From Psychrobacillus antarcticus (GTDB taxonomy: Bacteria > Bacillota > Bacilli > Bacillales_A > Planococcaceae), in contig NZ_JAIZDB010000006.1 in assembly GCF_029533155.1 (NCBI RefSeq), positions 124,001 to 188,000 of the forward strand: DNA of 64,000 nt, in the 5' to 3' direction. The position numbers were made by a program, and so were the translations under genes. The notes beneath the pieces were generated by a model. It was given only the letters and a program-made list of their open reading frames with translations, made no database searches and was not told the DNA's origin. Numbering within the stretch: position 1 is the first letter of the stretch; every line of letters starts with the position of its first letter. Below are positions 18,431-26,507 of this stretch, piece after piece.

Positions 18431-18523
18431 TTACCCTCTTCGGGTCCACCATTCCGCTAAAATAACGAAACAAACAACTACTGCGATAACTACTGCAAAA
18501 AACCAACCTGGTAAGCTCCCCAA
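18431..18523 (-). CDS. Small membrane protein, 30 residues
   Basis: A TTG-initiated reading frame of 30 codons beginning 12 bp after the dipeptidase stop codon, with a perfect AGGAGG positioned 7 nt upstream (TAAGGAGGCTTAAATTG). The product starts MGSLPGWFFAVV, continues as one hydrophobic helix rich in Val/Ala (residues ~7-24) and ends EWWTRRG, giving an inside-positive C-terminus. This is the architecture of bacterial small membrane proteins. Its spacing implies translational coupling to the dipeptidase. The function is unknown. Confidence 0.7.
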   Translation of the reverse strand: MGSLPGWFFAVVIAVVVCFVILAEWWTRRG

Positions 18524-18535
18524 ATTTAAGCCTCC

Positions 18536-19471
18536 TTACTGAATGCGTGTCACGAATCGTTCGAAATTCTGTGATGTGAACCCTGTGACTTCCTCTGTTG
18601 TATAGCTTTCTAATAATTTCTTTACTATATTTTGTGTTTTGGATGCATCCTCCAAACCTAAAACAAATTCACTAATCCCATCGAAGTCAGACCCTAAACC
18701 TATAAGATGCTTACCACCAAGAGAAACGATATGTTCTATATGTTTCACCAAGTCCTGTATTTCTACTGACTGTTTTGTACCATCTATAAACGGTGGATAA
18801 TAGACAACATGGATAGGGCTATTTTTAGCGATAAGCGCATTTATTTGTTTGTCAGTTAAGTTTCTTGAAGAGTCACATAGTGCTCTAGTATTAGAATGAC
18901 TAGCCATCAGCCATTTTGCTTGAGGTAGAACATCCCAAAAAGATTGCTCACTTAAATGCGAGACATCAACAATTATATTTTGCTCGTTTAACAAGGACAC
19001 GACTTCTTCTCCAAATGGGGTTAACCCGCTACCAGATTCTTCGAAAGACCCATCTGCAACTTTGTTTGCCCCATTCCAAGTAAGACCTACCAATTTCACC
19101 CCATGAGATAAAAGCAGCTTCAGCTTATTTATGTCCCCGCCTATCATATCTAGTCCTTCGATGGATAAGACCGCTCCAATTTGACCGGCTTGTAATGTTT
19201 CAAGTTGTCCCCACTCATATATAGGGATTATATTATCATTCTTCGCTACTATTTCTGTATGGAAAAACTCAATTTGACGAATTGCCTCCAAGAATAATTG
19301 TTCCTTTGGAAAGCCTTCCGAAACAAATACAGCAAACACTTGAAGTGCTACCTCTCCAGCCTCTAATGCTTTCTTACTCGCCTGTAGTTTAGATGAGTCA
19401 GCAAATGAGATCGAATCCTCCGCTTTCGCTAATTTGTAAAGTACATCACAGTGCAAATCATAAACTTTCAT
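18536..19471 (-). CDS. Membrane dipeptidase, peptidase family M19
   Basis: A 311-residue zinc dipeptidase of the renal-dipeptidase type. It begins DLHCDVLYKL (HxD metal ligands), has LSIEGLD (bridging Glu), VDVSHLSEQSFWDVL and ASHSNTRAL (His ligands), and GSDFDGI. It probably hydrolyses dipeptides in the cytoplasm; no signal peptide is visible, and in some Firmicutes the family is linked to D-amino-acid-containing or cell-wall peptides. It lies 33 bp after the DinB-family gene and just before a coupled 30-codon membrane peptide. Confidence 0.92.
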   Translation of the reverse strand: MKVYDLHCDVLYKLAKAEDSISFADSSKLQASKKALEAGEVALQVFAVFVSEGFPKEQLFLEAIRQIEFFHTEIVAKNDNIIPIYEWGQLETLQAGQIGAVLSIEGLDMIGGDINKLKLLLSHGVKLVGLTWNGANKVADGSFEESGSGLTPFGEEVVSLLNEQNIIVDVSHLSEQSFWDVLPQAKWLMASHSNTRALCDSSRNLTDKQINALIAKNSPIHVVYYPPFIDGTKQSVEIQDLVKHIEHIVSLGGKHLIGLGSDFDGISEFVLGLEDASKTQNIVKKLLESYTTEEVTGFTSQNFERFVTRIQ

Positions 19472-19504
19472 TTTATCCTCCTAAAGTTTTGAACAGTTAG
19501 CTCA

Positions 19505-20005
19505 TCATTCTGGCGCTTCTTCACCAAATGCCAGCCATTCGTCCTTCGATGGTCCGTACATTCCTGGAACCGGTAATCCAGCTTGGCGCATAAGTATCGT
19601 CATCTGCCCACGGTGATGGATTTGATGATAGATCAAGGTTTGCAATACTGTCGCAACTGTCCATAGTTCCCCGTACATATCTTTTTCTTCTAAAAGACTT
19701 TCGTTCGTCCATTGCCCTTTCATAGCCTTAACAATAGAATCACTAGACTCTCTATATGCCTCCACCATTTCTTTAATCGTTAATGGCTGGGCAGCTTCAT
19801 GTGGAGTTGCAGAAAACTGCAATCCAGTTCTTCCTATCATTTCATCTATACTTATAACGATATGCCACGCAATCATACCAAGGGTACGACCGTCTTCGGA
19901 CACTCTTTGTTGTAGTGACTCATCTGTCAAAGCTTCTAAACATTTTAGAGTTAAATCACTCTCATGCTGCCAATCAATTAAAAAATCTTCGAAGTTTTTA
20001 ACCAT
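19505..20005 (-). CDS. DinB-family protein (YfiT/DinB superfamily)
   Basis: A 166-residue four-helix-bundle protein. The three metal-binding His positions of the DinB superfamily are visible: the first in MIAWHIVISIDEM (~45-58) and the others in LIYHQIHHRGQMTILMRQAGLPVPGMYGP (~125-153). Some family members are thiol-dependent transferases (bacillithiol in Bacillus), but the substrate is unknown here. A second, divergent DinB protein is encoded at 23633-24091. It is the first gene of the probable operon leading to the dipeptidase. Confidence 0.9.
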   Translation of the reverse strand: MVKNFEDFLIDWQHESDLTLKCLEALTDESLQQRVSEDGRTLGMIAWHIVISIDEMIGRTGLQFSATPHEAAQPLTIKEMVEAYRESSDSIVKAMKGQWTNESLLEEKDMYGELWTVATVLQTLIYHQIHHRGQMTILMRQAGLPVPGMYGPSKDEWLAFGEEAPE

Positions 20006-20145
20006 ATTCTTCCCTCCAAATAGTATTATGCCATTAATTTCGTCACTAGTTTTAAATATTCCTGCAACAGCAAAATACCTTTCGAATAGATATTGCAGTT
20101 CTGTTCTGATATACTAAAGGATAGACAATAAGAGGACGTGAGCGA

Positions 20146-20520
20146 ATGATTAAAATTGAATTACCAAAACCAACTGTAACCATCACCCAGCGTGAACAAG
20201 TACTAAAAGAAGGCGAATTAGAAATCCCAGCAATTCACGGATTCATCGACTTTCATCAACTACCGCGTGATAAAGGTGGCATATTCTTTTTCTATAATAA
20301 GAATAATGAACTTTTATTCGTTGGTAAAGCACGTAAAATTAGACAACGTATTAAAAAACACTTTGAAGACAATGTATCACCGATGATTAAACATCGTGAT
20401 GAAGTATACAAAATCAGTGTTTGTATCGTAGAAGAGGCAATGGATCGTGAAATTTACGAAACATATGCGATCAACACACAAAAAGCGAAATACAATATTG
20501 ACAAAGCATTTTTTAGATAA
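20146..20520 (+). CDS. GIY-YIG domain nuclease-like protein
   Basis: A 124-residue protein with a single GIY-YIG module: GGIFFFYNKNNELLFVGKARKIRQRIKKHF (residues ~44-73) corresponds to the GIY...YIG strands and the catalytic Arg region (KARKIRQR), with Glu in EAMDREIYETYAINTQKAKYN supplying the usual metal ligand and terminal Asn. It resembles the N-terminal incision domain of UvrC, but no UvrC C-terminal domains follow. A role in DNA processing is inferred. It stands alone with its own terminator. Confidence 0.85.
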   Translation: MIKIELPKPTVTITQREQVLKEGELEIPAIHGFIDFHQLPRDKGGIFFFYNKNNELLFVGKARKIRQRIKKHFEDNVSPMIKHRDEVYKISVCIVEEAMDREIYETYAINTQKAKYNIDKAFFR

Positions 20521-20524
20521 GTTG

Positions 20525-20556
20525 AAATCCCATGTTCTCCTAAAAGAGGACATGGG
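20525..20556 (+). terminator. Rho-independent terminator of the GIY-YIG gene
   Basis: AAATCCCATGT...GAGGA-CATGGGATTT with inner TCTCC pairing, 5 bp after the stop, followed by TTTT. Confidence 0.9.
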
Positions 20557-20563
20557 ATTTTTT

Positions 20564-20640
20564 CTGTCTAGCTCCAGCGCCTGAGTCGCTTCAGGACCGC
20601 ACTATGCGGGTCAGTCAGTCTTCCAAAACATAGGCTCTTG
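20564..20640. repeat. Fragment of the GTCTAGCTCCAGCGCC intergenic repeat
   Basis: TGTCTAGCTCCAGCGCCTGA followed by GTCGCTTCAGGACCGCACTA resembles an intergenic GC-rich element familiar from many Bacillaceae genomes; the motif is from memory. Here it is short, lacks a visible second half and lies between a terminator and the end of yumC. Confidence 0.5.
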
Positions 20641-20648
20641 TGCTATTC

Positions 20649-21638
20649 TTATTTCACTTCTTCAAAAATACTCGTGCTGTGCTTTGGTTGTACGCGCGCT
20701 TTTGGATCTATGAATGCTTTAATATGACTAATAGCAATTGGAACCTCGCCAAATCCTACAGCAATCAGTTTTACCTTTCCATCATGCGTACATACATCGC
20801 CTGCAGCATATATTCCTTCTACGCTTGTTTCCATTTTTTCATTGACAATTACTGAGTTTTTCTCCATTTCCAGACCCCAATCTTTTAAAGGCCCAAGAGA
20901 AGCAACATTTCCATAGTTCACTATTACATGGTCTGCTGCAATTTTTTCTTCTACTTTATCTTTGCCTACAATCACAACTTCTTGAATCTTTTCGCCATCG
21001 CCAATGACTTCTTTTATAGCAAATGGTGTTTTGACTTGTACAGTCGACTTTTGAAGCTGTTGAACGGTCATTTCATGTGCAGTAAATTCTCTACGATGGC
21101 AGATGGTCACTTTCGAAGCAATATCCTCTAACATTAAAGACCAGTCGAGTGCAGAGTCTCCTCCACCTAATACAAGTACTTCAGAATTTCTGAAATGCTC
21201 TAAATTCTTTACGTTATAATGAAGGTTTTTGCCTACATACTGGGCAACTCCTGGAACATTTAACTTACGTGGTTGGAATGAGCCAATACCAGAAGTAAGT
21301 AGAATCGTTTTAGAATAATGCACACTTTTATCCGTTGTTAGGGCAAAGTAATCTGGCAGTTTTTCAAGTGCTATTGCTGTTTCCTCTAGACAAATAGTCG
21401 GATTACTGTATGCGGCCTGTTCTTCTAAATTCGCGACTAAATCTTTCGCTAAAATTTTCGGTAGTCCACCAATATCATAAATATATTTATCAGGATACAG
21501 TTCCATCAATTGTCCGCCTAGTTGTGGAAGGCTATCGATAATCTTCACCTTTAGATCACGTAATCCACCATAAAACGAAGCGAACAATCCTGTTGGACCT
21601 CCACCAATAATCGTTACATCATATAATTCACTATCCAT
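20649..21638 (-). CDS. yumC: Ferredoxin--NADP+ reductase, thioredoxin-reductase-like type
   Basis: A 329-residue flavoprotein. FAD-binding GGGPTGLFASFYGG at ~12-25, GGQLMELYP, the NADPH-binding GGGDSALDWSL (~160-170) and the C-terminal FAD motif YAAGDVCT (~275-282) are visible. The CxxC pair of true thioredoxin reductases is absent, which places it with YumC-type ferredoxin/flavodoxin NADP reductases that pass electrons between NADPH and ferredoxin or flavodoxin. Length agrees with B. subtilis YumC. RBS AAGAGGTGAAGC precedes the ATG. A DCC-family gene lies 58 bp upstream on the same strand. Confidence 0.95.
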   Translation of the reverse strand: MDSELYDVTIIGGGPTGLFASFYGGLRDLKVKIIDSLPQLGGQLMELYPDKYIYDIGGLPKILAKDLVANLEEQAAYSNPTICLEETAIALEKLPDYFALTTDKSVHYSKTILLTSGIGSFQPRKLNVPGVAQYVGKNLHYNVKNLEHFRNSEVLVLGGGDSALDWSLMLEDIASKVTICHRREFTAHEMTVQQLQKSTVQVKTPFAIKEVIGDGEKIQEVVIVGKDKVEEKIAADHVIVNYGNVASLGPLKDWGLEMEKNSVIVNEKMETSVEGIYAAGDVCTHDGKVKLIAVGFGEVPIAISHIKAFIDPKARVQPKHSTSIFEEVK

Positions 21639-21696
21639 ACTGCTTCACCTCTTAATTGTGTATATTATTTGATATGTATCATACAACGATACATCG

Positions 21697-22086
21697 TTAC
21701 AAAAATCTATTTCTTATCTCAGGAGATGGAATCATACAGCTATCTTTTTTTCCAAACCATGCATAACGATTTTTTGCTATTACTTTGTATACTACATCAC
21801 GTATAGGTTTAGGAATTACTTTTAGCACATGTAAAAAGCTCCAAGGCCTATTTAAATGTTTGCTAATATGAAGTGCAGCGTCCGAAGCATTATACACGTT
21901 ATGTTGGTCAATAACTAATATACTATCCATATTATTAGGGATATCATACTGACGTTTAAGCTTTTCCCCAATATCACTTTGCTGGGCCGCAAATTGAAAA
22001 TAGCCGTTCGGATCTCGTTTAATAATAAAGTGCACACTTGCATCACAAAAATTGCATTCTCCATCGAACAAAATGATAGCCGGCAT
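21697..22086 (-). CDS. yuxK: DCC-family thiol-disulfide oxidoreductase-like protein (DUF393)
   Basis: A 129-residue protein with the family signature near the N-terminus: ILFDGECNFCDASVHFIIKRD, giving D-G-x-C-x-x-C at ~8-14. It belongs to the DUF393/DCC family (B. subtilis YuxK). A thioredoxin-like redox role is assumed from the CxxC but is not established. The C-terminal helices RPWSFLHVLKVIPKPIRDVVYKVIAKNRYAWFG are typical. It is likely transcribed with yumC, 58 bp downstream. Confidence 0.88.
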   Translation of the reverse strand: MPAIILFDGECNFCDASVHFIIKRDPNGYFQFAAQQSDIGEKLKRQYDIPNNMDSILVIDQHNVYNASDAALHISKHLNRPWSFLHVLKVIPKPIRDVVYKVIAKNRYAWFGKKDSCMIPSPEIRNRFL

Positions 22087-22184
22087 AGGATTTCACTCCT
22101 TTTTTCTAGTGTACTATAATCACTTCTGAAAAGCGCTTAATTAGCTCTCTAATTGTTGTTTCATATAGGTTTAATGCAAGACAA

Positions 22185-23057
22185 AAAAAGATGCCCGGTC
22201 CATTAGGATCTAAACCTGTTTCTACTGTTTTCGAAGGGCTTTGGACAGACTTATTGCTATATAATTACCGTTTGATTTTTTAAAGATGCTGGTCGTGACT
22301 GAAGTCACGACCAGCATCTTTTTTCTCGGCTATCTATGGCTATTAACTGTCCGTCGCCCTTCTACAACTTTTAGAAACGGGTTAGTGCATTTTTTGTTAA
22401 CTAGAGAAAAGCTACTTCCCTATTCCTTGAGGCTAGATGATGACAGTCTAAGAGCGCGACATCGTGGTGCTCCTGCGCAAGGCTCGTCGCAAAATAAAAA
22501 AACATTTCGCAACGACTGCCTGACCCGCATCGTGCGGGCCTGAAGATGCAATTTCGTTCGCTATTCCGCTTCTTTATTGGGGTGACACTTACTATTTTTC
22601 TTTATTTCCACTAGTAAAAAAGGAAATCTACTATCTTCATCCTTCCTTTCACAATTTCATTCCTACATTCAACAGACGGTTTTATCCCCACATTAACTCC
22701 TACTACTCTTCTTATCTAAGCGAGAGTCTAGGCAATATCCCCTAGTTTAGTACTACTCATTTAATTGATTGGAGTGAAAGTGGCGACTCCTGTGGGAACA
22801 GCAAATGTTTTCTGCACCGATAGCGAAGCGACAGGTGCACGAGCTGAAAGCCCGCAGGAAAGACGTTGGTCAAACTTTATTTGACCAACGTCTTTGCGAC
22901 GAGTAACCGCAGGAGCATATGTTTTCGTAGTGACGAGGAGATTGAAGCCGTGCCCACGGAAAGCGTCCACTGAAACTCAAATCAATAGTATCAATCATTC
23001 TTAAAAACCCTGTAAAACTGGTGTTCATGCTGTATTTTTATATACTTTCTTATCTTT
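22185..23057 (+). repeat. Composite non-coding repeat, copy B
   Basis: Same architecture and orientation as copies A, C and D. Module 1 palindrome is 22213-22383, with a central 15-bp core stem GATGCTGGTCGTGAC / complement at 22285-22318, extendable by AAA/TTT. Module 2 runs ~22384-22615 (CATCGTGGTGCTCCTGCGC; AACGACTGCCTGACCCGCAT). Module 3 is 22764-22986, with an internal copy-specific hairpin AAAGACGTTGGTCAAA...TTTGACCAACGTCTTT at ~22859-22895. Separating DCC and DksA-like genes, it explains the ~1 kb gene-free interval. Possible reading frames here are shadows of the repeat. Confidence 0.88.
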
Positions 23058-23100
23058 CAAAAAAAGATGTCAATAAGTTCATTTGAACTTATTGACATCC
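23058..23100 (-). terminator. Terminator of the DksA/TraR-like gene
   Basis: GATGTCAATAAGTTCA and complement, a ~16-bp stem with a minimal loop, followed on the minus strand by seven T residues, 8 bp beyond the stop codon. Confidence 0.92.
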
Positions 23101-23107
23101 CTTTAAT

Positions 23108-23593
23108 TCATTGTTTATCTGAAGGTGTATCAGAAGAACCAACCTCTTCTAGTATTTCAAAGCTGTTGGAATAATCACGAAGTCTTTCGTCTTCATCCTC
23201 TACTGGCTGATCGGTATTAGAATTTAAAAGCGACTCTTCTACTGGACGAATATCTTTATCAACCTCTTGATGAGCATGTTCTACACATGTTAAAGTGGTC
23301 GGAACAGCTTCCAAACGAGCTAATGGAATTTCTTCTCCACATTCCATACATTTCCCGTATGTTCCTTCCTTAATAGCAGTTAATGCTTTTTCAATATCCA
23401 CCATTTCTTCATCAAAATGTCTATTTAGTGCCAGTCGAGTATGTTGATCGGTTAGATCAGTCGCATTATCAGCAGGGTGATTGTCATAATTGGATAGCTC
23501 AGTTGTCTCAAACTCTTCTTTATTTTGCTTCTGGTTCTCCAGCTCTTTAAAACGCATTTCTAATGTATTTTTTAATTTATCATATTTTGTCAT
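23108..23593 (-). CDS. TraR/DksA-type zinc-finger protein (YocK/YteA-like)
   Basis: A 161-residue protein with an N-terminal coiled coil (~1-75) and a C4-type zinc-finger region at ~80-106: GKCMECGEEIPLARLEAVPTTLTCVEHA. The first CxxC pair is intact, while the second pair is C..H-like (TCVEH), so the metal site may be CxxC/CxxH or incomplete. DksA relatives bind the RNA polymerase secondary channel; Bacillus YteA/YocK are stress- or sporulation-associated with unclear mechanism. The acidic C-terminal tail (~115-160) is disordered-looking. The gene is monocistronic with its own terminator. Confidence 0.85.
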   Translation of the reverse strand: MTKYDKLKNTLEMRFKELENQKQNKEEFETTELSNYDNHPADNATDLTDQHTRLALNRHFDEEMVDIEKALTAIKEGTYGKCMECGEEIPLARLEAVPTTLTCVEHAHQEVDKDIRPVEESLLNSNTDQPVEDEDERLRDYSNSFEILEEVGSSDTPSDKQ

Positions 23594-23632
23594 TTAAATT
23601 CCTCCTTGGGTTACTTAAGGATTACCCAAAAA

Positions 23633-24091
23633 TCAGCGAAATAAAACAACTTGCACATCTCTCTTTAATATTAGCAAATAGGAATATAACTGCACACGAT
23701 GATGGACTAAGTGATTCATAATTTGCAGAAACCACTCTCCCTCGCGATACTCACTCCCCCAATAAGTTGTAAATTCCTTTGAGAGTGTTTCTTCCGTCAG
23801 TTGCTCTAAGTGCAAAATAACCTTCTGGATACCTTCCAAAAATTGTTCTTTAGCATCTCGTATATTAACTGGTTGACTTTCCCCATAGTATATTTGCATT
23901 TGATTTGCGTTATATCCTCGATATATATGTAGATCAGCTTGAGGAATTTGAGCAAGATGCACACAAATATCCCAAATAGTCATTTTGTTTTCAATTGGAC
24001 GTTTAGAAAGTAACGTTTCGTCTATATAATCTAATAGATGTATAGTTGTATCTGAGATGTAAGTTAATTGGTTGATCATGGAGGGAATCAT
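23633..24091 (-). CDS. DinB-family protein
   Basis: A 152-residue four-helix-bundle protein. The C-terminal motif IMNHLVHHRVQLYSYLLIL (~125-143) carries the paired His of the DinB/YfiT superfamily, and DICVHLAQIPQAD near residue 45 supplies the first His. These residues usually bind a divalent metal. The substrate is unknown, and the sequence is quite different from the other DinB protein at 19505-20005. AAAGGAGAAGTAAA precedes the ATG. It sits 39 bp upstream of the DksA-like gene on the same strand, so co-transcription is possible. Confidence 0.85.
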   Translation of the reverse strand: MIPSMINQLTYISDTTIHLLDYIDETLLSKRPIENKMTIWDICVHLAQIPQADLHIYRGYNANQMQIYYGESQPVNIRDAKEQFLEGIQKVILHLEQLTEETLSKEFTTYWGSEYREGEWFLQIMNHLVHHRVQLYSYLLILKRDVQVVLFR

Positions 24092-24176
24092 TTTACTTCT
24101 CCTTTAATTCAGAGTGTTTTAGTATGGTATTTTTTGTTTTTCCGGTATGATTAATATATTAAGGGAGTGGTTGTTA

Positions 24177-24803
24177 ATGGGTATACATAAATTTTTTATG
24201 AGCATGAACGATTTAGAGAGAATTATCAGATGTCCTGGACGCTTTAAATTTGAAGAGCATAATGTTGCAGCACACTCATGGAAAGTTTCTCAATACGCTA
24301 TGTTTTTTGCGACACTAGAAGAGAATAATGGTGCAACGATTAATTGGAAATCACTTTACGAAAAAACAATTAACCATGACTTTGCAGAAATTTTTATCGG
24401 TGACATTAAAACACCAGTTAAGCACGCGTCACCCGAACTTAAACAAATGCTAACGCATGTAGAAGAAAAAATGATGGAAAAGTTCATATTAGATGAGATT
24501 CCAAAAGAATTTCAGCCTGTATTTTTTGACCGCATGAAAGAAGGAAAAGACGATACTATTGAAGGCCGTTTGCTTGAGCTAGCGGACAAATTGGATCAAG
24601 TATATGAAGCTTTCGCTGAATTACAGCGTGGAAACACGGATAAAGAATTTGTAAATATGTATGAAACCGCTTTAAGAAAAATTCTTCATATTCCATTAAA
24701 AACCAGTATAAACTATTTTAGGGAGGTAATTTTGCAGGAAATTATGCAGGAACAATCCGTTATTGATGTGAAATCTATTACCGTTCAGTTACTTGTAGAA
24801 TAA
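24177..24803 (+). CDS. HD-domain 5'-deoxynucleotidase, YfbR-like
   Basis: A 208-residue HD phosphohydrolase of the YfbR/HDDC2 type. Metal-binding residues are visible as HNVAAHSWKVSQYAMF (~24-39), NHDFAEIFIGDIKTPVKHAS (HD pair) and ELADKLDQVYEAFAELQRGN (the later Asp). Family members dephosphorylate deoxynucleoside 5'-monophosphates; the substrate here is inferred. The ATG at 24177 (MGIHKFFMSMND) is preceded by AAGGGAGTGG. An in-frame ATG ten codons earlier overlaps no ribosome binding site and is rejected. A GntR gene follows after 86 bp. Confidence 0.87.
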   Translation: MGIHKFFMSMNDLERIIRCPGRFKFEEHNVAAHSWKVSQYAMFFATLEENNGATINWKSLYEKTINHDFAEIFIGDIKTPVKHASPELKQMLTHVEEKMMEKFILDEIPKEFQPVFFDRMKEGKDDTIEGRLLELADKLDQVYEAFAELQRGNTDKEFVNMYETALRKILHIPLKTSINYFREVILQEIMQEQSVIDVKSITVQLLVE

Positions 24804-24823
24804 ATTCTCCATTTTTATGCGAT

Positions 24824-24850
24824 ATATTGTATAATATGTTGTATAATATT
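24824..24850. promoter_or_regulatory. Promoter/operator region of the GntR gene
   Basis: Two overlapping-phase copies of TTGTATAATAT occur in tandem 12 bp apart. The first forms the perfect 14-bp palindrome ATATT-GTAT-AATAT, and each copy holds a consensus -10 TATAAT. The position, 40-66 bp before the regulator's start codon, suggests autoregulation, as is common for FadR-subfamily GntR proteins. This is inferred from symmetry only. Confidence 0.45.
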
Positions 24851-24889
24851 GTGGAACTATTAAGATAATTGAAAGGAGGGATTCATTTC

Positions 24890-25534
24890 ATGCCTATTCC
24901 AGTTAATCACACTAAGCCTGTTCGTACAACCGCTAAGCTACACGCTTTTAACCAGCTACAGCAATGGATTATCGACGGTACTTTACAACCGGATGAGAAG
25001 TTAAATGATATAGAGCTCGCAAAGGCTCTGGGGGTTAGTAGAACACCTATTAGAGAATCCTTACAACTTTTGGAGTCTCAGGGCTTCGTAACTATGCAAC
25101 CAGGGAGAGCTACGCAAGTTACACCCGTAGAGAAAGAGGATATTAATAATCTCTTGCCGCCATTGTCCGTTTTGCAAGCGCTCGCAGCCGAGCTTGCGAG
25201 TCCTTTTATGGATGAAGAGGTTCTAAGTCTATTAGAAGAAAAGAATAGGGAGTTTGCCGAGGCCCTACAAAAAAAAGAATTTACCACCGCTCTAAGAGTA
25301 GACGAAGAGTTTCATCAAGTCATTGTAGACACGGCCAATAATCCATACATACACTCCATGGTAGAAATGCTTCAAGCACATGTACGTAGATTGTTTTATT
25401 ATGAAAAAATTGTTTTACGAGAATATTCTGTTGAGCAACATGATAATCTAATTCGCGCATTCCGTGAAAAAAATACCAAGGAACTAGCAGAAGTAATGCG
25501 AGCAAACTGGATTTATACAATAGAAGAGTTTTAA
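24890..25534 (+). CDS. GntR-family transcriptional regulator (FadR/FCD subfamily)
   Basis: A 214-residue DNA-binding regulator. The winged helix-turn-helix is at ~20-75 (LQPDEKLNDIELAKALGVSRTPIRESLQLLESQGFVTMQPGR, canonical GntR). An all-helical FCD ligand domain follows (~85-210) with the metal-binding-like pattern DEEFHQVIVDTANNPYI...HDNLIRAF. The effector is unknown, often a small carboxylic acid for this subfamily. The ATG at 24890 has AAAGGAGGGATTCATTTC upstream, an ideal ribosome binding site. No metabolic operon is attached; the targets may be elsewhere. Confidence 0.92.
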   Translation: MPIPVNHTKPVRTTAKLHAFNQLQQWIIDGTLQPDEKLNDIELAKALGVSRTPIRESLQLLESQGFVTMQPGRATQVTPVEKEDINNLLPPLSVLQALAAELASPFMDEEVLSLLEEKNREFAEALQKKEFTTALRVDEEFHQVIVDTANNPYIHSMVEMLQAHVRRLFYYEKIVLREYSVEQHDNLIRAFREKNTKELAEVMRANWIYTIEEF

Positions 25535-25561
25535 AAATAGAAATAGTATAAGTGTTTAAGA

Positions 25562-26453
25562 GGATGTAAGAAAAACCGGGCAAAAAAACACCCGGTCCTC
25601 TAGGATCTAAAACTATTTCTACTGTTTTCGAAGGGCTTTGTACAGATTTATTGCTATATAATTACCATTTGATTTTTTAAAGATGCTGGTCGTGACTGAA
25701 GTCACGACCAGCATCTTTTTTTCTCGGTAATCTTATGGCTATTAACTGTCCGTCGCCCTTCTACAACTTTTAGAAACGGGTTAGTTCATTTTTTGGGTAA
25801 CTAGAGAAAAGATACTATCCTAATAATAGAGGATAGATGATGACAGTCTAACTACGCGACATCTTGGTGCTCCTGCGCAAAGCTCGTCGCAAAATAAAAA
25901 AACATTTCGCAACGACTGCCTGACCCGCATCGTGCGGGCCTGAAGATGCAATTTCGTTCGCTATTTCGCTTCTTTATTGGGTAGACACTTACTATTTTTC
26001 ATTATTTCCACTAGTAAAAAAGAAAATCTACTATATTCATCTTTCATTACACAATTTCATTCCTACATTCAACAGACGGTTTGATCCTCACATTAACTCC
26101 TACTACTCTTCTTATCTAAGCGAGAGTCTATGCAATATCCCCTAGTTTAGTACTACTCATTTAATTGATTGGAGTGAAAGTGGCGACTCCTGTGGGAACA
26201 GCAAATGTTTTTTGCACCGATAGCGAAGCGACAGGTGCACGAGATGAAAGCCCCGCAGGAACTGTTTGAAAGGGACAAAGGCTAAGAGTGCCACATCGTG
26301 TGGCAACGCCTTCGTGACCAACATCCTGTTGGCCCGAGGAGTTTGAAGCCGTGCCCACGGAAAGCGTCCACTGAAACGCAAATCAGTAGTATTATTCTTT
26401 CTTTCACCAATAAACACTGTGTACACTGTACATTTATATATATACTTTCTTTT
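25562..26453 (+). repeat. Composite non-coding repeat, copy C
   Basis: Closest to copy B. Module 1 palindrome ~25608-25782 has central stem GATGCTGGTCGTGAC / complement at 25682-25715 followed by seven T residues. Module 2 runs ~25783-26015. Module 3 is 26164-26386, where the internal hairpins differ from copy B: GCCACATCGTGTGGC and CCAACATCCTGTTGG at ~26289-26335, cassettes shared with the repeat at 2038-2320. A leading mini-hairpin ACCGGG...CCCGGT lies at 25576-25596. It separates the convergent gntR and brnQ genes. Confidence 0.88.
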
Positions 26454-26507
26454 AAAAAAGTGACCAGGAGAGTTGTTGTTCACAAACTTCCTGGCCACCT
26501 TTTTTCA
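26454..26507 (-). terminator. Terminator of brnQ
   Basis: AAAAAAGTGGCCAGGA..TCCTGGTCACTTTTTT-type near-perfect stem (one mismatch) with a ~19-nt loop, immediately beyond the brnQ stop codon and ending in a T-tract on the minus strand. Confidence 0.88.

Noticed and set aside
22286-22970. Reading frames in repeat copy B (22286-22543 plus; 22761-22970 minus)
   Set aside because: Shadows of palindromic modules; translation is broken or different in copies A, C and D.
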